Below, piece by piece: positions 1-5,857 of a stretch of DNA of 10,009 nucleotides (position 1 is the first letter of the stretch; each line of letters starts with the position of its first letter). Origin of the DNA: Pavlovales sp. CCMP2436. Lineage: Eukaryota > Haptophyta > Pavlovophyceae > Pavlovales. The stretch covers positions 33,975 to 43,983 of the forward strand of contig MU631726.1 of NCBI GenBank assembly GCA_026770615.1, given 5' to 3'. The notes under the pieces were generated by a model. It was not told the origin of the DNA and ran no database searches. It worked only from the letters and a program-made list of their open reading frames with translations. A program made the position numbers and the translations under genes.

Positions 1-530
1 TGACATCGCGCTGGCCCTCCCGAACATCGCACACCCCGCTGCTGCCGTACCGCTACTCCGGCAACGGCAGGTATACCCGCGCCGCGCTGCGTAGGGTAAG
101 GATCAGTGTCAGTGTCGACCGCCAGTGTGCGAGTGTCAGTGTCAGTAGCGAGTGCGAATGTCAGTGTCAGTACATACAGTCTCAAATTTTGTCCGAGCGC
201 AAATCCGTATTCGAACGAAGAGTCCGGGAGATATAGTGCCTGGCTGATATATTAATAATAATAAACCATCTCCATGTCATCGCGTATAGTTCGGAGGAAT
301 CGGCAGCAGCGCGCATCGGCTCAGAGCCTGTGAGTATGGAGGAGGTTCCTGTCTTGGTATTCGAGAAGAATTTCAAGCTAGAGGTATTGCTTGTGTTCTC
401 TTTGAGTTGGCAGCGGGGGCGGAGGATGTGCGATTGGCCCGGCTGCCTGGAGGTGTCGAGGGTGTCTAGCTTGCGGAGGGAACGCGCAGGGCGGGTTCAT
501 AGGGGTAGCGCAGGGAGGGCTTGGAGGGGA
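1..530. other. Gene-poor stretch with GTCAGT microsatellite
   Basis: No gene can be supported here. Positions 2-88 read open on the plus strand with GC-rich codons and end at a CAG/GTATAC junction near 87-90 that could be a splice donor, so the tail of an upstream exon is possible but unproven. Positions about 104-172 are a degenerate hexamer array built from GTCAGT. An AT-rich patch with an AATAATAATAATAA run lies at about 248-266. From about 415 the sequence becomes G-rich and CGCAGGG motifs recur, leading into the 79-bp tandem repeat. Confidence 0.4.
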
Positions 531-687
531 CGCGCAGGGTGAGTTTTCCGAGCCACGGCACTGTGGCGGTTGCGGCGGAGGGAATTTCGTGTGTGCGCGT
601 GTGCGCGTACGCGCAGGGTGAGTTTTCCGAGCCACGGCACTGTGGCGGTTGCGGCGGAGGGAATTTGTGTGTGCGCGTGTGCGCGTG
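531..687 (+). repeat. Two-copy tandem repeat, period 79 bp
   Basis: Copy 1 spans about 531-609 and copy 2 about 610-687. Both begin CGCGCAGGGTGAGTTTTCCG and run through a GCGGAGGGAATTT block into an alternating GTGTGCGCGTGTGCGCGT tract. The copies are nearly identical; the visible difference is one base missing in copy 2 after GGAATTT, plus small changes in the GT/GC tract. The unit sits directly upstream of the U-box coding stretch. It may be a recent duplication in the 5' leader of that gene. The alternating purine-pyrimidine tract could favour non-B DNA. Confidence 0.85.
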
Positions 688-730
688 TGCGGAGGGAAAT
701 CTATTTTCACTCAAGATCGCTGCAGCTCAG

Positions 731-943
731 ATGATCATCTGCCCGATCACGTTCAACCAGCCCGTCAACCCAGTGACAACGCCGTGCGGGCACACGTACG
801 AGCGCGACGCACTCGAGGCGTACCGCGCCCTCGGCCTGCCGAACTCGTCCAACTGCAGCATCTGCTCTGCCCCGATCCCGATCGCGCACCTGCCCTACTT
901 CGGCATTGGCGTCAACATCGCGCTGCGTGATCTGCTCCAATAG
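731..943 (+). other. U-box/RING-like domain segment, ends at TAG
   Basis: This open segment of 70 residues begins MIICPITFNQP and contains CGHTYERDALEAY, then NCSICSAPI, then NIALRDLLQ. The order CPI-x-F / GHTYER / hydrophobic helix / CxxC-x-P / N-x-ALR is that of U-box E2-binding domains, which promote ubiquitin transfer. Unusually for a U-box it keeps Cys and His at several RING metal positions (CGH and CSIC), so it may be an intermediate U-box/RING form. The reading frame meets TAG at 941-943, flanked on both sides by Gln codons, and continues in the same frame into the kinase segment. A single C-to-T change of CAG would explain this stop. The open frame extends upstream through the tandem repeat, but that part is low complexity and unlikely to be coding. 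Confidence 0.65.
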
Positions 944-952
944 CAGGAGCGC

Positions 953-1942
953 ATGCGCGCGCAGTTCGCGAGCCACAAGCGCGCGAGCCGGCCGCCGCTT
1001 TCCGTCAGTGACATCGTCTTCGCCCCCCGCCGGCCGCTCGGCCGCGGCGCGTTCGGGCTCGTGAGCGAGGCGACGCTCGACGGCCTCCGCGTGGCGGTCA
1101 AGCGGACGCCGGTGGACGACGAGTACGCAGCCCGTGCAGTGATGCGCGAGCTCGAGGCGCTCAGCCAGCTTAGCCACCCGCATGTCGTGCAGCTCATCGG
1201 CGTGGCACGCGGACCGGAGCGAGGTGTGGCTCGTGCTTGAGCTCGCGGAGCACGGCTCGCTGCACGCGCTGCTGCAGCCGGGCAGGCACGCGGAGCTGCG
1301 CGCGGCATTCGGCGACGAGCACGCGCTGCCGGGCGCGACACGCACGTTCTACCGGCTCGCGTCCGAGCTGAGCTGCGCGCTCGCCTTCCTGCATCGCAGC
1401 AAGGTGGTCCACGGGGACGTCAAGCCCGCCAACGTGCTCATCTGCGGCGGCGGCAAGGCCAAGCTCGCCAACTTTGGGCTTGCAACGATCGCGCACACGC
1501 TGCGCTCGCAGGGCCTCTCTTCGGCCACGCATTCGCAGCTGCGAGGCACGGTGCAGTACATGGCCCCCGAGGTCGCGCGCGCAGAGGCCTGCACGGCCGC
1601 CTCGGACGTGTTCAGCGTAGCCGTGCTACTCGCGCAGCTGCTCTCGGGCGCTCGCCCGCAGGCCGACTTGTCAGCCACCAACGAGCTCGCGCTCCTGGGC
1701 CTGGTTGCACGCGGTGAGAGAGACCGCCGCTGCGAGTGCCGGAGGACGCACCAGCCGAGCTGTGGCGGCTGCTTGAGCGCTGCTCGGCTGGCGAGCCGGC
1801 CGCTCGCCCGGACGCGGCGGCGCTGCAGCTCGAGCTGGGTGTGATCGGCAGCGAGCACAAGCCGCTCGTTGGTAATGTGGACGCTGCTGAGGCGGCGGTA
1901 GAGGCGGGTGGTGGAGCTGCGGCTATGAACGAGGTGGCGTAA
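953..1942 (+). other. Protein kinase domain segment, two frameshifts, NFG for DFG
   Basis: Kinase subdomains appear in order across three frame segments. Frame 2 gives the glycine loop GRGAFG (about 1040-1057), VAVK (about 1091-1102) and RELEAL (about 1147-1164). Frame 3 then gives the hinge WLVLELAEHGSL (from about 1225), HGDVKPANVL (about 1411-1440), NFGLA (about 1470-1484), QYMAPEV (about 1553-1573) and SDVFSVAVLL. Frame 2 resumes with ERPPLRVPEDAPAELWRLL and the closing AARPD motif. The catalytic loop is HGD instead of HRD. The metal-binding Asp of DFG is Asn, predicting weak or no catalysis even if the frames were intact. The layout resembles receptor-like/tyrosine-kinase-like kinases. 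The second shift lies in a GAGAGA run and fits a 2-base slippage insertion; the first fits a 1-base insertion. A final TAA lies at 1940-1942, after which the same frame continues toward the ARM array. Confidence 0.7.
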
Positions 1943-3079
1943 GCGGCGGCGCGCGCCGAGGCGGCTCATGTCGACGAGGCCGAGCTGAGGCGCATGCCAT
2001 GGCAGCAGCTGGGCGCGTACTTGCGCGAGCGCACCGCGCGGGCTGAAGCGGCGCACGCCGAGCTCGTTTTGCGCGGTGCCGAGGAGGAGAGGCCACTGGT
2101 GCTGCGAGCGTCCTCCCTGCGCTCGTCGCTGCGATGCGCGCGCACACGGCCAACGCATCCGTGCAGGAGCAGGCGTGCTGGGCGCTGGTCCACATCACAT
2201 CCGGCGACGATGCGCACCGCGATGCGCGCAAGCAGGCGGCAGCGGACGCGGGCGCGCTGCCCTAAATCGTCGCAGGCGGCAGCGGACGCGGGCGCGCTGC
2301 CCTAAATCGTCGCGGCAATGCGTGGTCACGAGGCCAACGCGACCGTGCAGGAGAAGGCGTGCTGGTCGCTGCGCAACATCAAAGCCGACAACGAGATGCG
2401 CAGGCAGGCGGCAGTGGAAACGGGCGCGCTGCCCCAGATCGATTCGGCAATGCGTGGTCACGCGGCCAACGCAGCCGTGCAGGAGAAAGCGTGCTCGGCA
2501 CTGGTCCACATCACATTCTGCAACGATGCGCAGGGCCGCACAGGCGCGCAGGTGGCAGTGGACGTGGGCGCACTGCCCCAGATCGTCGCAACGATGCGCG
2601 CACACGCGGCCAACGCAACCATGCAGCAGTTGGCGTGCGTTGCGCTGACCAGCATTATACTCGGCGACGATGCGCGCGCGCAGGCGGCAGCAGTCGCGGG
2701 TGCACTGCCCCAGATTGTAGCGGCGATGCACGCGCACGCAGCCTGCACAGACGTGCAGCAGTGGGCTTTCTGGGCGCTGTTCAACTTCACAGTCGGCAAA
2801 GATGTGCAGCGCGATGCGCGCGCGCAGGCGGTAGTGGACGCGAGCGCACTGCCCCAGATCGTCGCGGCGATGCACGCTCACGTGGCCGGCGCAAGCATAC
2901 AGAAGCAGGCGTGCTGGGCGCCGGGCAACTTCACAGCCGGCAACGATATGCGCAGGCAGGCGGCAGCGGACGCAGGCGCGCTGCCCCAGATCGTCGCGGC
3001 GATGCGCGCGCACGCGGCCAACGCAGGCGTGCAGGAGCAAGGTCAGCGCGCCCATCAGCTATTGCAGCTGCATGCATGA
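1943..3079 (+). other. Armadillo-repeat array segment
   Basis: After an Ala/Glu-rich linker (about 1943-2085), about 6.4 tandem units of roughly 44-48 residues follow. Each reads approximately IVAAMRAHAAN, VQEQACWAL, N-x-T-x-GND, QAAADAGALPQ. Units begin near 2116, 2306, 2438, 2582, 2714, 2858 and 2990. The three-helix ARM pattern with conserved AxGALPxIV and ACWAL is clear. ARM arrays form superhelical scaffolds that bind partner proteins. From 2306 the frame is open to a TGA at 3077-3079. Unit 1 is in frame 1 and ends with TAA where later units have CAG. The last unit loses homology at about 3040 (after VQEQ), and a palindromic repeat starts about 20 bases further on, so the 3' end is probably lost or interrupted. 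A splice donor at AAG/GT near 3041 is an alternative explanation. Confidence 0.75.
2233..2312 (+). repeat. 40-bp perfect tandem duplication carrying TAA
   Basis: Positions 2233-2272 and 2273-2312 are the same 40-bp unit, starting CAGGCGGCAGCGGACGCG and ending CCCTAAATCGTCG. Forty is not a multiple of three, so the duplication moves the ARM reading frame from frame 1 to frame 2. Each copy carries TAA at the position where four of the other ARM units have CCCCAGATC or a close variant. Because both copies share the stop, the stop arose before the duplication (or was copied with it). Confidence 0.9.
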
Positions 3080-3213
3080 TGCAAACGCGACTCCGTCAGT
3101 CCAGACTCGACCAGGGAGCAGGACGCAGTGTCCTCAACTAGTTGAGGACACTGTGTCCTGCTCCCAGTCTGGACTCTAACAAAGACGCGGTTGCAGCATG
3201 GATGGAGCTGCAG
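3062..3213. repeat. ~150-bp foldback (palindromic) element
   Basis: Left arm about 3062-3139 pairs with right arm about 3140-3213, with the dyad centre at 3139/3140 in CAACTAGTTG and essentially no spacer. The inner 35 bp of each arm is nearly perfect (GGGAGCAGGACGCAGTGTCC against the complement of GGACACTGTGTCCTGCTCCC), apart from a 6-base insertion CGACCA-like in the left arm. The outer ~35 bp is diverged but recognisable (TGCAGCTGCATGCATG against a reverse-complement TGCAGCTCCATCCATG). It carries no open frame of note. It looks like a miniature foldback element or an inverted duplication, lying about 20 bp beyond the point where ARM homology stops. Confidence 0.8.
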
Positions 3214-3303
3214 CAGTATCCGCAAACCTGTCTCCCCTCGCAGTCACAAGGGTACGCGTGCAGTCATTTCAGGCATGGGTGTGTAAACATCTAGTCCTAG
3301 AAG
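3214..3303. other. Unassigned spacer between repeats
   Basis: Nothing recognisable beyond a weak resemblance between 3285-3303 and the flank of the inverted copy at about 6369-6390, suggesting the dispersed repeat may start slightly before 3304. Confidence 0.3.
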
Positions 3304-3434
3304 TACGTCCGTCCCCTGACAGGTCTCCACCAGACCCAAGCGTTGCGAAACACTCGGATCAAGGGACTTTTGCAGAGCACACGGATACCGTCCCCACCAC
3401 TGAGGCTGATCAGCTGACACACGACAATCGATGA
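3304..3434 (+). repeat. Dispersed repeat, copy A (131 bp)
   Basis: This block runs from TACGTCCGTCCCCTGACAGG to ACGACAATCGATGA. It matches the reverse complement of 6241-6368 with only about six substitutions and one 3-base gap (CTG in GATCAGCTGACAC), about 95% identity by hand alignment. A diverged relative in direct orientation lies at 6112-6188. One frame is open through both close copies (peptide core [22 protein letters not shown]), but there is no recognisable domain, so I treat it as a mobile or repeat-family sequence and not a gene. Confidence 0.9.
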
Positions 3435-3723
3435 CCCTTAAGTGGCGCGCTGACCGGCTCGTTGTGGTCCCGGTCTACCCCACCCCCTCGGGGGGTATGG
3501 GCCTCGGGCTCAATATGTTGGGGTGGTCCGGATTCGGGGCATTGTTTCTCCCTCTTGCGCTTTTGGCGCGCCTTTACGGGCTGCTGGGGTGTACGGGTCT
3601 GTGCCGCTACATTGGGCCGCGTGGATGGGCGCGTTACACGGTGATGAGGGTGGTATTTTAGGTCATATTATGCATAAAACATGCCGCACATACGGTCGTA
3701 ATTATATAATTTATTCCACTCGA
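3435..3723. other. Spacer without supported gene
   Basis: Holds a short open frame (3431-3661, +) whose start overlaps the end of repeat copy A. Its product would be 76 residues, rich in Gly and Leu, with a hydrophobic stretch. No family is recognisable and no second copy is visible in the window. AT-rich sequence begins at about 3655. Confidence 0.3.
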
Positions 3724-3767
3724 GTCCTCTCATCGTCGTCGGTTCATAACGACTACGATGAGAGGAC
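3724..3767. repeat. 18-bp inverted repeat hairpin
   Basis: Left arm 3724-3741 (GTCCTCTCATCGTCGTCG) pairs with right arm 3750-3767 (CGACTACGATGAGAGGAC) with one mismatch and an 8-base loop GTTCATAA. A run of A follows about 30 bases later (3800-3809). It lies in AT-rich intergenic DNA. A function as a terminator or RNA processing site is possible but not shown. Confidence 0.8.
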
Positions 3768-3895
3768 TTCAGCTGCGCCTGTGCTGCTTAACCACCACTA
3801 AAAAAAAACGTTCAGTTTCCCGACGCGCCGATGTCCTTGCCAATTAGAAAATAACTTGCGGAGACAGTACTAACTAGTAACTATATATATATATA

Positions 3896-4375
3896 GCGGC
3901 TCAGCATGGTTCAACAGGTGTTGTTCACTCATTGACTTGGTCGATGCCAGACGTTAGTCCTGGCAGCAGGAATGGTGGTGGTAGAGGTGATGTTAGTGGT
4001 GAACTCATAGCAATTGCCACAGGTTCCCCCCCCCTCCTCCTCCCACACAACGCTCAAGTCCATTTAGGTGCGTGCGCCCTGTCCGCCGCGGCCGCCGTGG
4101 CCGCCGCGGCCAAGTAGTCTATCAATGCCTATGACGGACTGATCGCCCAACTTACGCTATATACCATGATATTCACCGCGGTAGCCGCGGCGGACAGGGC
4201 ACCACGCACCTAGATGGACGTGAGCGTTGTGTGTGTGTGTAAGGGGGCTGTGGCATCTGCTACGAGTTCGCAACCAACCTCACCTCTATCTACCACCATC
4301 CCTGAAGCCAGGACTAATGTCTGACATCGACCAAGTCAGTGAGTGAAAACTACCTGTTGAACCATGCTGAGCCGC
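3896..4375. mobile_element. 480-bp foldback element with ~200-bp inverted arms
   Basis: Left arm about 3896-4100 and right arm about 4174-4375 are inverted copies, by eye roughly 80-85% identical, with a 73-bp spacer. The ends are GCGGCTCAGCATGGTTCAAC on the left and the exact complement on the right. Each end is flanked by TA (3894-3895 and 4376-4377), compatible with a TA target duplication as left by Tc1/mariner-type elements; the flanking (TA)n run makes this uncertain. The inner arm ends are GC-rich (GTCCGCCGCGGC). An outer short inverted pair, about 3867-3878 (GTACTAACTAGT) and 4429-4441 (ACTAGTTAGTTAC), may extend the structure. No transposase is encoded, so it would be a non-autonomous foldback or MITE-like element. 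Transcription through it would form a long hairpin RNA. Confidence 0.8.
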
Positions 4376-4612
4376 TAATAATAATATCATGATATTCATA
4401 CATGATATTATGTTATTTTAAGTATGTCACTAGTTAGTTACTAATAAAGTCGTGCGATTGAAGGGATGAAGGTTCGTGGCGGAGAGACGACGCGGGTAGT
4501 GAAATTACGCATGATACGCGCGTCATTTTGTGACCCCACCCCCTTATCCTTCTGTGGGCACTTTTGGGAGGGAACGTTGAACGTGCCCCCCTACCCCCGC
4601 GGCCTGCGGCCG
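4376..4612. other. AT-rich then mixed intergenic DNA
   Basis: Directly after the foldback element is a small hairpin at about 4382-4410 (TAATATCATG / CATGATATTA). The rest, to 4612, shows no supported gene. A half-copy of the GTTGAACGT-CCCCCC motif of the neighbouring repeat lies at 4574-4592. Confidence 0.4.
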
Positions 4613-4670
4613 CGAACGACCCCCCCTCGTTATTTTTTTTTTCAAAATAACAATGAACGTACCCCCTAAC
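4613..4670 (+). repeat. Hairpin-bearing short repeat, copy 1
   Basis: Shared order with 5383-5440: GAACGACCCCCC, CTCGTTATT, pyrimidine-rich loop, AATAAC, then GAACGTACCCCC. In this copy GTTATTTT (4629-4636) can pair with AAAATAAC (4644-4651). The hairpin and flanking motifs are conserved while the loop differs (T-run here, ATTCTTCC-like in copy 2). Confidence 0.65.
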
Positions 4671-5382
4671 TATATGTTTCTTCAACCAATAAATAGTACT
4701 CATATTTATTTTTAGATCAGACCAGCATAACTTTCAAGGCAATCAGACGCCAGCTTGACGAATAATTATCAGTAATAATAATAATGATAATAATTGGCTC
4801 AGCGGTGTGCGGCAGGAGACTCGCGTTCACTTACAGACGAAATCATGCAGACATAGACAGCGAGAGAGGCGGTGAGGCGGATGAAGTCGTGTACACGCCA
4901 CGGTCTCCCTCTCACACTCTCCCCCCCATCAATTATATAAACTGAATACAAATCTAGACCTCGAACTGTCAATTCCTGCCCCTGGGATGGAGCCGTGATG
5001 AGTCGATGCCGCGTTGATTTTCAAGTCTGCCCGCAAGCCATCTGTCAGCTCAGCACATACCACCAGAAGCCAGCGTTGCCAGCGGTTGCCGCAACACTCA
5101 ACCAGCCGAAGGCGGGGTCGCGATCCTTGGCGAGATTGGTGGGCGGAAGGCAGGCGACGACGAAGTGGCGGGAAACGGCGAACGCAGTGATGAGCGCGGA
5201 GAAAGCTGTGCGGCGAGGAGCGCGGCGAAGGCTGCTGCGGCGTTATTACAGGTTTGCAGAAGAGGCACGCCGCCGACGGGACGAGTCCAGTATTGCCGTT
5301 CTTTAGCTCAACATTGGTCTACTTGACATTCTTCTTGAGGCGGCGGAACGACCACCCCTCGCTCCATTTTGCGATCTGAGGT
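4671..5382. other. Intergenic stretch with one weak ORF
   Basis: Holds an AT-rich imperfect inverted repeat at about 4760-4796 (ATTATCA / TGATAAT around a TAA run) and GC-rich sequence from about 4995. An open frame at 4998-5306 (+) would encode about 102 residues with an Arg-rich C-terminal part (VRRGARRRLLRRYYR). I recognise no family, and no promoter or splice context supports it. It could be a fragment of a gene or chance. A half-copy of the short repeat (GGAACGACCACCCCTCG) is at 5345-5361. Confidence 0.3.
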
Positions 5383-5481
5383 GGAACGACCCCCCGCCCT
5401 CGTTATTTATTCTTCCAATAACGTCAAACGTACCACCCCTACGGCACTTACTTTTTTACAAGATAACGTTGAACGTACCCT
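5383..5481 (+). repeat. Hairpin-bearing short repeat, copies 2 and 3
   Basis: Copy 2 (5383-5440) reads GGAACGACCCCCC then CGTTATT (5401-5407), loop, AATAACG (5417-5423), CAAACGTACCACCCC. A third, partial copy (5451-5481) reads CTTTTTTACAAGATAACG then TTGAACGTACCC, matching the 3' half of copy 1. Two to four partial copies of one short sequence in 900 bp suggest a small dispersed or tandem-amplified element. Confidence 0.6.
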
Positions 5482-5857
5482 TCAACAGAATGAAGGACAA
5501 GAGAGGACTCAGAGGAGGGGGGGGTTAGAAAATGACGCCCGTATGAGACGCGCGACCGATGCGTTGACCCTCCCAGGTCATGCCCGTACCGCATACCGGG
5601 CATAGCAGTACGCTTTCGGGCTGCAAGTCGGGGGACGTTATACTTAAGAACTAAACTAAAAAAAAAATGGAATGATCAATGAGTGAAAGTAATGTAAGTT
5701 CATTAGTTGCTCTAGAATACACGAAAAGTCGCGAGCGTTTGTCAATTAAATATTGTCTGTGACGCGAGCTTCAGACCACTGCGCGGACGGCCGGCTGACG
5801 GCCCTGCGGCCTGCGACACGGAGGGCCCAGCGCAGCGCCTAGCGCAGCCCCAGCGCC
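5482..5857. other. Intergenic DNA downstream of leuB
   Basis: Contains a short hairpin at 5580-5603 (ATGCCCG / CGGGCAT) and an A-run at 5659-5667. This is the 3' flank of the minus-strand dehydrogenase gene; no gene is supported. No AATAAA-type signal is obvious on the minus strand near the stop codon. Confidence 0.35.

Larger units (their letters stand above)
731..3079 (+). pseudogene. U-box / protein kinase / ARM-repeat gene, disrupted
   Basis: Three modules follow each other on one strand: a U-box or RING-like domain (731-940), a protein kinase domain (about 998-1855) and an ARM array (about 2107-3040). Read as one polypeptide it would be an E3 ligase-like kinase with an ARM scaffold. Breaks are visible at many points: TAG at 941-943, a shift from frame 2 to frame 3 at about 1200-1212, a shift back at about 1716-1722 in a GAGAGA run, TAA at 1940-1942, a shift into frame 1 at about 2075-2090, TAA at 2263-2265, and a 40-bp duplication at 2233-2312 that changes frame and duplicates the stop. 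The reading frame resumes sensibly after every break, so homology is continuous although the frame is not. ATG 731 is the last methionine before the U-box. A pseudogene is the simplest reading; assembly errors could explain the frameshifts but less easily the stops. Exact exon structure is unknown. Confidence 0.75.

Noticed and set aside
1200..1722. Programmed ribosomal frameshifting in the kinase segment.
   Set aside because: No slippery heptamer with downstream structure is evident at the first shift, the second is a simple GA-run slippage, and the gene has stops elsewhere.
941..2305. TAG and TAA at Gln positions as evidence for a code in which UAR means Gln; both intact genes end in TGA.
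   Set aside because: The same gene also has at least three frameshifts and a frame-changing duplication, which a code change does not explain. TAA at 1940-1942 is not at a clear Gln position, and two TGA stops are too few to matter. Pseudogene decay is simpler.
2107..3040. Regular ~132-144-bp repeats as a CRISPR array or satellite.
   Set aside because: The units translate into ARM repeats with conserved residue pattern and variable codons, so they are coding repeats.
2195..3055. Long minus-strand and alternate-frame open frames across the ARM array.
   Set aside because: They are shadows of the repetitive GC-rich ARM coding sequence; only the plus-strand frame gives ARM motifs.
3434..3490. 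Possible tRNA-like A and B box sequence next to repeat copy A (a SINE).
   Set aside because: No convincing GGTTCGA-type B box or cloverleaf could be drawn.
3198..3661. Two adjacent plus-strand open frames with an ATGA-style overlap at 3431-3434.
   Set aside because: The first is mostly dispersed-repeat sequence also found inside an intron. The second has no recognisable family and this is not a bacterial operon. The overlap is probably chance.
4998..5306. A 102-residue Arg-rich open frame as a gene.
   Set aside because: No domain, promoter or splice support; kept only as a note in the intergenic description.
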